Origin: Melanopsichium pennsylvanicum | Lineage: Eukaryota; Basidiomycota; Ustilaginomycetes; Ustilaginales | Assembly: GCA_900208305.1 (NCBI GenBank) | Contig: OAPG01000002.1 | Location: 1,612,001 to 1,676,000, forward strand | Direction of reading: 5' to 3' | DNA length: 64,000 nt | Shown: in pieces, positions 38,566-49,248 of the stretch | Position numbering within the stretch: the first letter of the stretch is position 1 | How the letters are laid out: the number at the start of each line of letters is the position of its first letter | Program-made: the position numbers and the translations under genes | The notes under the pieces: generated by a model | Seen by the model: only the letters and a program-made list of their open reading frames with translations | The model's database searches: none | Told to the model about the DNA's origin: nothing

Positions 38566-39181
38566 ACCAAAACCCGTTCAAGGGCCCTTCTTGGTATCTG
38601 ACCATGCCCTTTTTTTTCTTCCTTTTGGTTTTCCAGTTGTTGTATTTGTATCTTTGCTTCTCACTCCCCTTTGGCTCGTGCAAATCTGTTTGTTGCCTCA
38701 CCCTCTTTCAGTAAGACGTTTGTTTTCGGAACAAGCAGATGCAGGGAAGACAAAAAAAAATACAACAAAGTGTTTGTTTCGATGACGAGAAAATAATGTA
38801 CAAGATCTCTGATTCGATACTACCGTGAGTCTTCAGGATCCAACCAAAGAGGCGAAGAGTAAAAAAGGCATGTTTTTCAAAGGGGCTTGCACGCTAGACT
38901 TGATAGGATCGACGAGACATTGGCGTCACACCTATTCATTGTATCAATAGGTTTTAAGCCCAATGACTCGTCGATCCCACCAAGCCACCACCTTCGATCT
39001 GGCAAAGGCTGTGACGATGGCTTGACCCTATCTTACAGATACAAGGCCAATACCTCGCCCATGCACCAAGCCATCGCCATCAAGCCCGTGCTTTCACGCA
39101 TGCTCACCTTTACATCTCCTTTTGGCTTCACTACCTGTTTGTTGATGTCTGAACCGCTAGCCTCTAAAGAGAAAGTTTTTT
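38566..39181. other. Convergent intergenic region RPD3 / SEC28
   Basis: This is the 616-bp 3' flank of two convergent genes. A 103-codon frame at 38887 lacks any family signature and is taken as chance. Confidence 0.35.
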
Positions 39182-40144
39182 TTATGCCTCAGCAGTAGCA
39201 CCGAGGCTGAAATGACTCGAGTGCTCAGCAAAAGCCTTTTGCAGAGCCTCGTACTCCACGATCAAAGGATGCGTTGCATTGATCTGCTTTAGTTGCTGCA
39301 GATACGTCTCTGATGCTTGGGATCCGTCGATACGTGCTGCGACCACCGCCTTGTTGGCGAGGATGTGTGCATTGCCACCATCCAGTCTGAGCGCTTCGTC
39401 AAGTTGTTTGTTCGCCGCTGTCCAATCGCCATTTGCTGCCAATGCGGTTGCCTTGCCAATGATATTGGGAATTGCATTGACGGTGCCTGATGCGCTGGGA
39501 TTCTGTGCCAACTCGTCGAACACGTAAAACGCCTGTTGAGTGCTTCTGCCACCTTTGGCCAAACCAATCCATGCTTCGATGAGCTGAATGAGGAGCGAAT
39601 CATCAGCCCAAGCTCGAGCTGCTAGGTATTCGTTTTCGGCCAGATCGAGTCTGTGAATTGAAAGCAAAATGTGCACTCCGAGTGCAACACATTCAATCTC
39701 TTTAGAACCACCAGAACCGGTGACGGAGAGGGTATTGAGTGCTTCCTCTGCATCTCCATCCAGGTATAGGGCAGTGGCAGCTGCACATCTAATGACTTCT
39801 CCTTTAGGTTCGCCTACCACAGCATGATCTAGAAGTTCGGTGAGGTTGACAATCTCTGCAGATTGGATGTCCGAGTTGCTTTGCAATTGAGCCTGGATGA
39901 ATTTGGCCAATGACTGAATGGCTTGTACGTGTGGTTGAGAAGGGAGAGAGGATAGAAGGGAGAGCGCTGAGGCTGGATCTGAGGGGGAACGGGCGAGATG
40001 GGATCGTGCGGCGTAGAGAAGGGTTGAAATCAAGGAAGGATCTGACGAGCGTGCGTTCGAAGTAGTAGAGAGGGCAAGATCGATGGCACCTTGATAAGCG
40101 CCTTGATAGAACAAGCTTTGTACTTGGTAGAGTGTGGACTCCAT
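39182..40144 (-). CDS. SEC28: COPI coat subunit epsilon (SEC28)
   Basis: Epsilon-COP is an alpha-solenoid (TPR-like) subunit of the coatomer that coats Golgi-to-ER vesicles; it stabilises alpha-COP. The 320-residue length fits the family (yeast 296). The N-terminus MESTLYQVQSLFYQGAYQGAID is characteristic, and TPR-like helical pairs continue through RCAAATALYLDGDAEEALNT, LAENEYLAARAWADDSLLIQ, IGKATALAANGDWTAANKQL and DEALRLDGGNAHILANKAVV. The C-terminus HPLIVEYEALQKAFAEH ends the solenoid. ATG 40144 is chosen, because the frame upstream begins with a non-ATG codon. Confidence 0.94.
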   Translation of the reverse strand: MESTLYQVQSLFYQGAYQGAIDLALSTTSNARSSDPSLISTLLYAARSHLARSPSDPASALSLLSSLPSQPHVQAIQSLAKFIQAQLQSNSDIQSAEIVNLTELLDHAVVGEPKGEVIRCAAATALYLDGDAEEALNTLSVTGSGGSKEIECVALGVHILLSIHRLDLAENEYLAARAWADDSLLIQLIEAWIGLAKGGRSTQQAFYVFDELAQNPSASGTVNAIPNIIGKATALAANGDWTAANKQLDEALRLDGGNAHILANKAVVAARIDGSQASETYLQQLKQINATHPLIVEYEALQKAFAEHSSHFSLGATAEA

Positions 40145-40495
40145 TATTATGTGAATGCTGTGTGATGAAGGAAGCAAGGAAGAGAGATTTTGGTTTGGAT
40201 ACGGTGCTAATCATAACAATAATGTGCGCACGGTTGCAGAAGCCAGTCAAATCAGTCAGCGAACAAATCTATCCAAAGTCAGAGTTGTAAATACGCTGTG
40301 TTAGGGTTAGGGGAACAGCGTGGCGCTCTGACCATACTATATAAAATTTAGTTTACTGCATTTCTCGTGCGAGATCATCTTATTTGTTGCTATTCTAGTT
40401 GAACCTCGACACAATTTTGTGTATACGTAGTTACTGCACTCCTTTCAGCCGTAGGTAGGTAGGTATCCTTTGTGATCAAACCATATATATTGACG
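40145..40495. promoter_or_regulatory. Divergent promoter region SEC28 / POF1-like
   Basis: This is a 351-bp spacer between two divergent starts. It includes a GGTTAGGGGA-like stretch near 40305, a TATATAAAATTT box near 40338 and GTAGGTAGGTAGGTA near 40450. No gene is visible. Confidence 0.4.
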
Positions 40496-41491
40496 ATGGT
40501 ATCTACGCCTTCTCAAGACCAATCACAATCGGACATGACACTAGCAAACAATGTCGCACGTACAGCTTCCGCTGCTACTGCCAGTGGATCCGGTGTGCGT
40601 TTGGTCTATTCTACGAATCCAAGCTGGCCTTTTCCCTCTTGCTCGTCGCCAATTACTCGAAATGAGCCTACAATAGACATTGCAGTTCTCGATTCTTCTT
40701 TCAATCCTCCATCTCGAGCGCATCTTGGATTGGTTTTATCTCGTCCCACTCTTGTGCCGAACAAGCTCAGTTATGACGCTCACTTGCTCCTGTTCTCAAC
40801 ACAAAACGCGGACAAGGGCTCGGGCAAACCTGGAGATGCATCTGTTTCGCGACGAGTACACATGATGAAGCTCATGGCCATGGAGGTTGAGCGTACGCAA
40901 ACCTCGACAGGCAATGCTGCGAATGTTGCAGTAGGTTTGGTGGATGAGCCGTTGATATTTGCCAAATCTACGCTCACTTGGGATTTGCTCAAACATCAGC
41001 AACAACAACAACAACAGCAGCAGCAGCAACCAAATACAAACAGACTTAGGCTACACTGGGTGGTAGGATTTGATACGTTGTATCGAGTGTTTCAGCTGAA
41101 ATACTATCCAAGCTTGGACGTGTTTCGAGAGCAGTGTAGACAATTTTTTCAAGTGGAGGGGACCACGTTTGTGTGCGCGAGGAGGGATCCTTGCTCGTAT
41201 TCACAACTCATAACTCTCAAAGAGGGTCAGAATGCCAAGGATGTAGCGAGAGAGGAGGAAGAAAGGCTGTTGGAGTCAGATAATGTTGCACCATGGGTGG
41301 CAAAAGGTTGCGTAGGAATGCTGGATATCGATGATCAACAGGCCAAGCTCAGTTCGACAAAGATTAGAGAGCTACTCAAGCATCAAGGCATGGATGATGA
41401 GGTCAAGGAGCAGCGACTCAAACAACTTGTGCCGCCATCACTGGTCAAGTATTTGATCGAGACTAAGCTTTATCAGGTGGATAGTGAGTGA
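40496..41491 (+). CDS. POF1: POF1/NMNAT-like nucleotidyltransferase
   Basis: This 331-residue protein belongs to the nicotinamide/cytidylyl-type nucleotidyltransferase superfamily and most resembles yeast POF1 (YCL047C), reported as a nicotinamide mononucleotide adenylyltransferase with a protein quality-control role. The nucleotide-binding HxGH-like motif is DSSFNPPSRAHLGLVLS (from about residue 62). The C-terminal substrate motif is LSSTKIRELL followed by LVPPSLVKYLIETKLY. A middle block reads LHWVVGFDTLYRVFQLKYY and FVCARRDPCSY. A polyglutamine run of about 11 sits near residues 167-180. ATG 40496 is used, because the longer frame begins with GTG. It is divergent from SEC28. Confidence 0.85.
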   Translation: MVSTPSQDQSQSDMTLANNVARTASAATASGSGVRLVYSTNPSWPFPSCSSPITRNEPTIDIAVLDSSFNPPSRAHLGLVLSRPTLVPNKLSYDAHLLLFSTQNADKGSGKPGDASVSRRVHMMKLMAMEVERTQTSTGNAANVAVGLVDEPLIFAKSTLTWDLLKHQQQQQQQQQQQPNTNRLRLHWVVGFDTLYRVFQLKYYPSLDVFREQCRQFFQVEGTTFVCARRDPCSYSQLITLKEGQNAKDVAREEEERLLESDNVAPWVAKGCVGMLDIDDQQAKLSSTKIRELLKHQGMDDEVKEQRLKQLVPPSLVKYLIETKLYQVDSE

Positions 41492-41788
41492 CCATGACAG
41501 ATAGAGTGTGAAAAGAGTTTGAGTTGGGTATGCACATCTCGACGCGTTTCTGCTCAAAAAGTGCTCCACTTTGTTTTTCGCTGTAGCCAAACGCGTAAAT
41601 ATTGCAAACCAACATTGCGCACTCTTTTCCGCCTTTGGATCGCTTTCTTGCATTGCATTGACCATCCATCATCATCATCAGTCTCCTTCCTTTCTACCAT
41701 TGCTTGTCAATCTAGGCTACAATGGCGGACTCACTTTAAGTTTTCATCTCAAGCTACAGCCGCATATTGGACAGATTCATGCGCAATC

Positions 41789-42719
41789 ATGAGTGCGCAG
41801 CATCACACTTTTGTTGACGCTCACTCGTCTCGCGCTGAACCCAGCAAAGATGATGCGAATGAATCCATGACATGTTTGACGCCGTGCCTTTCACGTCAGA
41901 TATTCTCATCTTCACCTGAACCCAATCTATATCCAGCATCCACTCCGGCTAGAGTCGAAGCTACGAGAGCGCGCTTGTTTGCGCGTCAATCTGGTAGTCA
42001 CCATCCTTCTTCTTCTTCTTCTTCTTCTTCTACTTCGAAACGCACATACAAAGCTCAACCCTTCTGCACCACCCTTACCAACAACAACATTACTGCTTCT
42101 TCCTCTTCGTCTTCGTCTCGGTATCGTCAATCGTTCTTCGAAAGATGTCAAAGAGCGATGCATGCAACGCGTACAGCTGAGAGAAACAAAAAGATTGCAG
42201 GATTTCGAAAGGGAGTGGATGGTGCGATTCCCGGATTCTTTTCTGATCAAGTTGAAATGGATCAAGACTTTGATGATGATAGTGATGTTATAGTATCATC
42301 TTGTTTTCTTTCTTCTTCTTCACCACCATTACATGACTACCAAATGGAAGAAGAAGAAGAAGAAGAAGAAGAAGAGAAAAAGGGGAGAATGGATAGGGAG
42401 GAAGATGATGAAATGACTCGAAGAAAGATCATTGCAGAATACAGTAGGTTGAAAAGGGTTTATGAGTTGAAAGGTCATTTAGAAATTGGTTGGATCGATC
42501 CAGATCAATTGTCTTGGCTCGAATCTGAAATTATCCACCAACAACAACAACAACAACAACATGAAGAAAAACAATTTGAAGATAGAGAAGGGGAAATGGT
42601 GGATCCATATTGGTCAGCGAAGGATGAAGATCTTGAACAACTTTGGTTGGAATCTCTTACACAACCACCTGCAACGATTACTAGGAACAAGAATAAAGAT
42701 GATTTCATGGTATTGGATC

Positions 42720-42755
<36 letters not shown>

Positions 42756-42844
42756 CAGAACAAGTACAAGAAGTTTACGAGTTCAACCATGATGATGATG
42801 GTGATGCGGCATTCGAAGAGGCACTTGCACAACTTCCTTTTTAA
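41789..42844 (+). CDS. Unrecognised protein with Glu and Gln runs; weak RPAIN-like N-terminus
   Basis: This 351-residue protein is dominated by low complexity: Ser runs, an acidic EEEEEEEEEE run, and two polyQ runs near residues 250-257 and 311-324. A basic helical segment RYRQSFFERCQRAMHATRTA faintly resembles the N-terminal helix of RPA-interacting protein (RPAIN), but the family's C-terminal zinc motif is absent, so I do not assign it. A folded-looking block is EYSRLKRVYELKGHLEIGWI followed by DPDQLSWLESEI. The start is ATG at 41789; ATG 41779 just upstream opens a 12-codon overlapping frame that would lower initiation. Confidence 0.6.
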
Positions 42845-43398
42845 AACGCATTTACGACATTTTTTATATATATTTTTTTCTATTTTGACAAAAGTTCAAA
42901 ATTTTCTTGTTCGAAAATTATACCCCGTTTCCTGCTACTGCCTCCTGGATGTTTTTTTTTTTTTTTTTTTTTTTGTGTTGAAATATTGAATGAGTATATT
43001 GAATCTATGTGATGAAATGGATTTTGGCGATTTTTTTAGTGGTAGAAGGATGTAAAAATTAAGGTTGGAATTTGTTTTTTTTTTTGGTGGAAAAACGGAA
43101 GAAAAGCAGTACGTGACTAAGTATAAAACAATTATGAAACTTTATTGAGAAAGAAAAGAAACAAAATAATTTAAAAAAAAAAAAAAATTGTTTACGCAAT
43201 CGTTGATTTTGGATGCAAAAATTACCATTAATGTAACAATCTGAAAAATGGAAAAAAAGGTTAAACGAGAGGACTGTATGAGATGGGAAAAAAAGTAGCC
43301 CACACAATCGGTATTTTTGAAATGTAAAAAAAAATAAAAGAAAAGATTCAGGTTTTGGTTTTGATTGAACAAACAACATATGGATTGATCAATTGGGT
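42845..43398. other. Convergent intergenic region with homopolymers
   Basis: This is an AT-rich 3' flank shared by convergent genes. It holds a T run of about 23 at 42952-42974, shorter T/A runs near 43075 and 43175, and no coding potential. Confidence 0.4.
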
Positions 43399-44754
43399 TC
43401 ATGCTTGAGCAGTACCACTCTGCTGCTGCTGCTGATGATAATGATCATTGTTGTTGTTAATAAAACCTTCTTGCAATTTTCCACCTCTAGTAGCAACAAT
43501 ACTATCAATCATGTTTGAAATACTGTTCTGCCACTGAACCAACCTAGTTTCCAACGCTTTCCACTGCTCTTTACCAAATTGTCTATGAGTTGCCTTATAA
43601 ACTCGAAAAGCATCATTAACTTGACTCAATTTGCCACTCACCAAACCAGCCCTAATCACATCAATCACCCAAACCTCCACCTCATCCTCCGAAATCTCCA
43701 ACGTCTTCGCAATCGATGCATAACCAACATCGTTCGAAACGCTAAGTGCACAAAGATCGGCAAGATCCAACAGCCTAATCTTGCGCAAAAGTTGATCTTG
43801 GTTCAATCCAAGACGAGAGAATTCGCCAGAATGAAAAGAGACGAAATTGTTAAAATCTTTGGTACAACCTCCAACAAAGATCTTCAAAAGATCAAAAAGA
43901 GGAGTCACACCGTTGAGAGAAAGGACAGCGGGGATTTGAAGAAGTTGTTCAAACTCGTACAAATTGGGCAACCTAAGTGCCGCCGCTACGGTTCGTTCGG
44001 CTGCGTCTTTTGAAGAAGAAGAAGAAGAAGAATCAGATGCAGATGCAAAAGATGCAGTGGTGGAAATGTAACCAAGGTGAAGCAAGAGGAATTGATAAGC
44101 CTTGTTGGATTGAGCGTGTTCCTTCTCTGCACCTTCCAAAGCTTTAGCTACAGATTCGAGGCATGCAGCCTTTTCAGCTTCCGAAACGTCCCACTGAGCG
44201 AGCCATTGAGGCAGGGATTGAAGCGACGAGGTGAGGTAATCAAGATCGTCATTGGTAGCAGCCAACGAAACAAGTGCGTTAAAGATGGACAAACGCAAAC
44301 CAGAGGTAGATTCAACACTGTTGAAAAGGTTGCTGAGGATTCGGTAGCGAACATTGTTCTTGTCTGCAGCACCTTGTTTGGTGACAGCGGTGATCAGAAT
44401 GGGCAAGAGTTGTTGATGTTGATTGGTGGAAGCGATGAGAGAAGCGAGAAGGTTATAAACACCCTCGAGTTCGCGATCAGTACCTTCGCCAAGCGTTTTA
44501 AGTTCGGAAACGAGCTGGTGAACGGTAGCTGATTTCTTGGCAGGGTCAGCGGTGATGGTAGGAGGAGGAGCTTGGGACTCGGTAGAAGAGGAAGGCTTAG
44601 CAGGTTCTGCATCGAGAGCGAGGTTTTGAAAACGAGTTATAAAGTGATCACGGGATGACTCTGGCTGAGAACGAGAGATGAAAGCAGAAGCTTCGACGAT
44701 CTGCTCTTCAAACGTGCCCTCAGCGATGACTGTGACAAGATCGATGGTAGACAT
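43399..44754 (-). CDS. eIF3m: Translation initiation factor eIF3 subunit m
   Basis: This is a 451-residue PCI-domain subunit of the eIF3 complex, which binds the 40S ribosome in the cytoplasm. The N-terminus [21 protein letters not shown], the helical repeats ([44 protein letters not shown]) and the PCI/winged-helix end match the family: [14 protein letters not shown], then [20 protein letters not shown], then [20 protein letters not shown]. The PCI domain covers about residues 270-385. A poly-Ser insert ([11 protein letters not shown]) sits in a loop. The C-terminus ends in a His/Gln-rich tail ([10 protein letters not shown]). The start ATG is the first of the frame. Confidence 0.94.
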   Translation of the reverse strand: MSTIDLVTVIAEGTFEEQIVEASAFISRSQPESSRDHFITRFQNLALDAEPAKPSSSTESQAPPPTITADPAKKSATVHQLVSELKTLGEGTDRELEGVYNLLASLIASTNQHQQLLPILITAVTKQGAADKNNVRYRILSNLFNSVESTSGLRLSIFNALVSLAATNDDLDYLTSSLQSLPQWLAQWDVSEAEKAACLESVAKALEGAEKEHAQSNKAYQFLLLHLGYISTTASFASASDSSSSSSSKDAAERTVAAALRLPNLYEFEQLLQIPAVLSLNGVTPLFDLLKIFVGGCTKDFNNFVSFHSGEFSRLGLNQDQLLRKIRLLDLADLCALSVSNDVGYASIAKTLEISEDEVEVWVIDVIRAGLVSGKLSQVNDAFRVYKATHRQFGKEQWKALETRLVQWQNSISNMIDSIVATRGGKLQEGFINNNNDHYHQQQQQSGTAQA

Positions 44755-45180
44755 GCTTGCAAGTGGTGAATGACTAAAGTTTCGTTTCTTGCAAAATGTG
44801 GTGGTGGTGGTGGTGGTGATGGTGGTGATGATTCAATGATGGCGATCAAGATTAGTGTCAAATGTGTAATTCAAAATCTCGAATTCTCATTCTTCCAATA
44901 CGGCCCATACAATTAACTCTACGAGAACGCTAAGTTGTGAATTTGGAATTTTCTGTTTAATTTTTTTTTCTTTTTTGCTTCTGTGCAACGCGCTGTGCCT
45001 GTTTCCCATACTACACTTTGTTTCACTCGGCCGATTCAATCACGCATCGAATGCTCACACATGTCAAATACTATACACATACGCATACGCCTCAGCCTTG
45101 ACCATCATCATCCAACAACCACTCTTTCCAAGGTAGTCTTGGTAAACAACTCTTTCGATCTGTTTGTTCCCGCCGCTAAC
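44755..45180. promoter_or_regulatory. Divergent promoter region eIF3m / TRS23
   Basis: This 426-bp spacer has a GGT repeat (about 44800-44825) on the eIF3m side and a T run near 44960. No gene is visible. Confidence 0.4.
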
Positions 45181-45710
45181 ATGTCTTCGCTATGGATCAT
45201 CAATAAAGCTGGAGGACTCATTTACCAATCCGAACATTTCATTCACCCAAATGCAGCTTCCATGCCCAACAATGGTCGTCTCTCATCCAATGAATACCTT
45301 GTCCTCGCCGGCACTCTTCACGGTATTCATGCCATTACTGCCAAACTCAACCCCGTATCAAATCAATCTTGTGGTGGAATCGAATCGCTTGATTCCGATT
45401 ATTTTACCATAAAAGTCATGGTAACAACCACTGGTAAGCAATTCCCCTTATCCTCCTCCTTCCACCTAATACTTGACACTTTGCTGACTTGAATTCTTGT
45501 CCCATGTTTCTTTGCGATCAACAACAACAACAAAAAGGCATAAAGTTTCTACTCGTTACAAGTCCAGCACATCCAAACCCAAACGGTGTACTTCAAACAT
45601 GTTACGAAGCCTATGCAGATTACGTCATGAAGAATCCTTTCTATACACCAGAAATGCCAGTTAGGGTAGAATCCTTCGACAAAGCAATTGATGCTTTGGT
45701 GAAAATTTAA
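45181..45710 (+). CDS. TRS23: TRAPP complex subunit TRS23 (TRAPPC4), two exons
   Basis: TRS23 is a longin-fold core subunit of the TRAPP tethering/GEF complex acting on Rab1/Ypt1 at the Golgi. Exon 1 is 45181-45433 and exon 2 is 45538-45710. The donor is GTAAGC; the intron is 104 nt and ends AAAAAG. Splicing joins MVTTTG to IKFLLVTSP in frame to give 141 residues. Diagnostic stretches are SLWIINKAGGLIYQSEH, SNEYLVLAGTLHGIHAIT and GIESLDSDYFTIKVMVTTTG in exon 1, and FLLVTSPAHPN and CYEAYADYVMKNPFYTPEMP in exon 2. The purine-rich acceptor is unusual; there is no pyrimidine tract directly before it, but the join is dictated by the protein. The start ATG is at 45181. Confidence 0.9.
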
Positions 45711-46001
45711 AATCATACACTTTCCCTTGAAGCAAAATCCTTTTTGCTAGTCCTATCTATCTTTTACCCTTTCCAGCATGTTTGAACTACTTCTTGATGT
45801 TATCTCATTCATAAACAGCTTTGCTCCAGTTCAGCCATCATGTATACCCCCACACAGATAGCCTTTATGCTGTTGAATCAAGTCACAGACCACGTGTATT
45901 TATATGTATATCCCTCTCTCTCTCTCTCTCTCTCTTTAGCAAGTACAGTACGCTGCTCAAAGGCTTGTGTTCTCTTTACTTTGCGTTTGCATTCAGTCAT
46001 G

Positions 46002-46609
46002 TCAGTCCTTGAGCAACGTACATGAACGTAAGATCTTCCTCAAACTTGCCGGTTTCCTATTAGGAGCGATTGCCAGACATGTTGGTATGTTTTCGGGTTG
46101 TTCAATCCACAGCCAATGTTGTGGGAACTCTTCCTCTTCCCCTTGCTTTTCTCTTTCTCCTTCTCCTTCTCCTTTTCCTTTTCTTTCACTTACCTTTTCT
46201 TGTCTGTTTGCTATCTCTTCTTCATACTTGTTTCTTACCTCTGATAATTTTTGTGAAAGTTGAACTAGGTTCATTTTGGTTTTGCCTGAGGAGGCGGTTT
46301 GAAGAACCACCTTGTGCATCGAATTGATATTGTTGGGATGAATGTATTCTTGAGTCAAAATCGAGGTGGAAAGCGAAAGTTGAATAACAGCGATACTAGC
46401 GTGTGCGCATTGCGCCATCCATGATCCTTTGGGCCATTTGAATAATGTAGAGCTTTCGCCGTCGACGATCAATTGCATCACAAGTGGTGCACGTTCAGCT
46501 GATTCCGTGGTGTTAGAAACGGTGGCATTTGTGTTGCCAGACATGCTGCGAACTTTAAAATCAGACTTGATGTGCGCAGTGAGAGATCTATGAACCAGAG
46601 AAGTGACCC

Positions 46610-46653
<44 letters not shown>

Positions 46654-46670
46654 CGGAGCTTCAGCAGCAT
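46002..46670 (-). CDS. PTRHD1/Pth2-like peptidyl-tRNA hydrolase domain protein
   Basis: This 222-residue protein has a Pth2-type fold resembling PTRHD1. The conserved core is PLVMQLIVDGESSTLFKWPK (residues 62-81), GSWMAQCAHASIAVIQLS (82-99) and HKVVLQTASS, with HWLWIEQPENIPTCLAIAPN near the end. The lysine/charged loop KVSERKGKGEGEGEREKQGEEEE is low complexity. The N-terminal 42 residues contain a run of 14 Thr encoded by a (TGT)n repeat and are basic without acidic residues until position 36, like a mitochondrial presequence. A second ATG at residue 43 (46544) would give the bare domain. Whether PTRHD1 proteins hydrolyse peptidyl-tRNA is not established. Confidence 0.8.
46611..46653. repeat. 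(TGT)n trinucleotide repeat encoding poly-Thr
   Basis: About 14 units of TGT lie within the 5' coding part of the PTRHD1-like gene; the coding strand reads ACA, giving 14 threonines. Confidence 0.95.
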
Positions 46671-47093
46671 ATGATATATGTCTTGCTGAGAGATACTCTA
46701 TGAACAGAATGTGGCAAATCTTGAGCAGAAGAAGCGAAGCAAGACAAGAGTAATAGAGCTTTTCAGATCGCGATGAAGAGAAAAACAGAAAGAGTGCGGC
46801 TTTGTGACGTTAGACACAGATGACGTTAGACACAGATGATGGCGCAATGAGAAGAGCAAGATGATGAATGATATCGTACTTGTCAGCATCCGGCCCAAGT
46901 TTACTCGACTCTTTTCTTTTTGATGCTACCCTGCATTTATAAGTTTTAATTTATTTATTTATTTTACTTTTGACAGGTCTGCGGTAAACCAACACCATTT
47001 CGCTTACTCTTGATCGTGCCTTCTCTCTTTCTCTCTCTCTGTCTCTCTCTTTCATCGTCTTCTTGATGTCTCGGAGCGCTTTCCAACACGCAC
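46671..47093. promoter_or_regulatory. Divergent promoter region PTRHD1-like / MSS1
   Basis: This 423-bp spacer includes a duplicated ACGTTAGACACAGATGA word near 46807-46838, AT-rich TTTATTTATTTATTT near 46948, and a CT-rich leader before MSS1. No gene is visible. Confidence 0.4.
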
Positions 47094-48989
47094 ATGAAAC
47101 CACGATGTTGTCCTATCAGCATGCCTTTCGGTTCACTATCGACGTTTCGCAGAACCATGCTTCCTCGCTCTCGTCAGTTTTCAATCACCTTTCTCATCCC
47201 AACCCTTTACCACTTTAACACACCGAGACGCTTGTCGACCCAGCTGTATACTTGCCTAAAAACATCCAACGCTTTACCTTCTCATTCTATGTCTCTACAA
47301 CATTTGCGTGGCTACAATTCTACATCCACGATCCGAACCCATACTACCAATACCAATGATACCATCTTTGCCCTAGCAACCGGTGTCGGTCGAGCGGGAG
47401 TAGCCATCATTCGAATTTCCGGACCCTCCACTTCCGATATCTACTTTTCCCTCACTCGAACTACCAAAAACAAACCCTACCGAAATTTGCCACCATCCCA
47501 CAAGCTGGTGGTGAGAAACATTCATCATCCCATCACCGAAGAATTGCTCGACTCGGGAGCTGGTGTGATTTACTACGCTTTCGGTGCTAGTTACACTGGT
47601 GAGGAGAGTTTGGAATTTCACATTCATGGAGGTATCGCAACTATCACCAGTGTACTTTCAACTCTGGCTGAATTTTCTTCCTCTTTCATCAATAATAAGC
47701 ATGCACACGAGCAGTCGAGCAGAATTACGAATAGTCGAATTCGTATGGCTGATCCAGGTGAATTTACAAGGAGAGCGTTTGAAAATTCTAGATTGGATTT
47801 GTCTTCTGCGGAAGGTTTACATAGTCTCATTCAAGCTGAGACGAGTATACAAAGACAAGTGGCGCTATTAGGAGCAAACGGTGCACAAGCTACAAGGTTC
47901 GAGACGTTACGAGACCAGATTTTGAAATCAATGGCTTTGGTGGAAGCATTGATCGATTTCAGCGAAGAGGATGGAGTCGAAGATGGTACCTTGAAAGCTG
48001 TCATGGACTCTGTGGATAGTTTGGCAGTTATGCTTCGTTCCGAACTTGGAATCGAATCCACATGCAGCACTGATGACGCAAGTACGACCGAAACAAAACG
48101 AAAAGGAGGACGAGTGGAAAATAGGAGATCTACAAGGCATGTAGGAGAAATTTTGTCTTCAGGAATAAGATTGGCCATCTATGGTCCTCCGAATGCGGGT
48201 AAATCAAGTTTGTTGAATCGATTAGCGGATCGAAACGCTGCTATTGTGAGTCATTTACCTGGTACTACGCGAGATGTGTTACAAGTTGATTTGGATTTAG
48301 GTGGGTACAAGGTGATTTGCTATGACACTGCTGGGATCAGGGATCAAGAGCATGCTGATCATGTTACGGGAGCGAGAAAAATTGATGAGATTGAAAAAAT
48401 TGGAATGCAAAGGGCTAGACAGGTAGTTAGAGAATCGGATTTGACATTGTTAGTTTTACCATCCGACATGTCGATGAGTTTAACAGCCTCGCAAGAAATT
48501 TTACGACCAGATAGTTATACCGACAACGATCCTGATCTGATTCTTTTCAACAAATCCGACCTAGTTGAATCCCCTAAAGCTTCAAGATCAACTCATACTA
48601 CTACAACTGTCAACCAGAGAATATGGCGAGCTAGCGTCCTCACTGGTGAAGAAATACCTACCTTAATTCAAGACCTATCCCATCTCATTTCAACAAAGTT
48701 TACTCTCAACCAAAATCAATCTCCACTCATCACACAATCCCGTCATCGTTACCACCTTCACGATTGTCTTGGTCACATAGAGTCATTTCAATCTTTGACA
48801 AATCCAAAAACTCAAACACAAACACAAACACAACATGTTGATCACTCACACGAATCAAGCCTAGATTTGGTTCTGGCCGCCGAAGAATTGAGGTATGCTG
48901 CCAGGGCAATCGGACGAATCACTGGTCGAGACATTGGCGTCGAGGAGATACTAGCCAATATTTTCTCCACTTTCTGCATCGGCAAATGA
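47094..48989 (+). CDS. MSS1: Mitochondrial tRNA modification GTPase MSS1 (MnmE family)
   Basis: MSS1/GTPBP3 works with MTO1 to modify the wobble uridine (carboxymethylaminomethyl) of mitochondrial tRNAs. The 631-residue protein has an N-terminal presequence-like extension of about 80 residues (Arg/Ser-rich), then the TrmE N-domain (TIFALATGVGRAGVAIIRIS; FTRRAFENSRLDLSSAEGLH). A helical region and the G domain follow: G1 GPPNAGKSSLLN near 363, G3 DTAGIRD near 411, G4 NKSD near 485. The C-terminus is ILANIFSTFCIGK, preserving the catalytic Cys of the C-[IVL]-G-K motif. TQTQTQ and loop insertions are lineage noise. The start is the first ATG of the frame, and a presequence is expected. Confidence 0.94.
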   Translation: MKPRCCPISMPFGSLSTFRRTMLPRSRQFSITFLIPTLYHFNTPRRLSTQLYTCLKTSNALPSHSMSLQHLRGYNSTSTIRTHTTNTNDTIFALATGVGRAGVAIIRISGPSTSDIYFSLTRTTKNKPYRNLPPSHKLVVRNIHHPITEELLDSGAGVIYYAFGASYTGEESLEFHIHGGIATITSVLSTLAEFSSSFINNKHAHEQSSRITNSRIRMADPGEFTRRAFENSRLDLSSAEGLHSLIQAETSIQRQVALLGANGAQATRFETLRDQILKSMALVEALIDFSEEDGVEDGTLKAVMDSVDSLAVMLRSELGIESTCSTDDASTTETKRKGGRVENRRSTRHVGEILSSGIRLAIYGPPNAGKSSLLNRLADRNAAIVSHLPGTTRDVLQVDLDLGGYKVICYDTAGIRDQEHADHVTGARKIDEIEKIGMQRARQVVRESDLTLLVLPSDMSMSLTASQEILRPDSYTDNDPDLILFNKSDLVESPKASRSTHTTTTVNQRIWRASVLTGEEIPTLIQDLSHLISTKFTLNQNQSPLITQSRHRYHLHDCLGHIESFQSLTNPKTQTQTQTQHVDHSHESSLDLVLAAEELRYAARAIGRITGRDIGVEEILANIFSTFCIGK

Positions 48990-49248
48990 TAATAATCTCC
49001 TCCATATCCATGCTCCTAAATCTGGTTCACATGCCAAAAATGCAGTACAGCACGAGATTGCACAACCTTGCGAATCAAACCAGAATTATATAAGCAGCGC
49101 GGTTAAGATATGGGATTTCAGACGAGCAGAATCGGAAAAGCATTTCAAGAGTCGTGTTTTTAGACTGCCAAAGAGCATCGAGGATGTTGCGTACGTGAAG
49201 CCGAATACTTATGCGTCTGGAAGCGATTCAAACTTGCAAGACCCATGT

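Noticed and set aside
38887..39198. 103-codon frame between RPD3 and SEC28
   Set aside because: It overlaps the SEC28 3' end, has no family features and lies in a convergent untranslated region.
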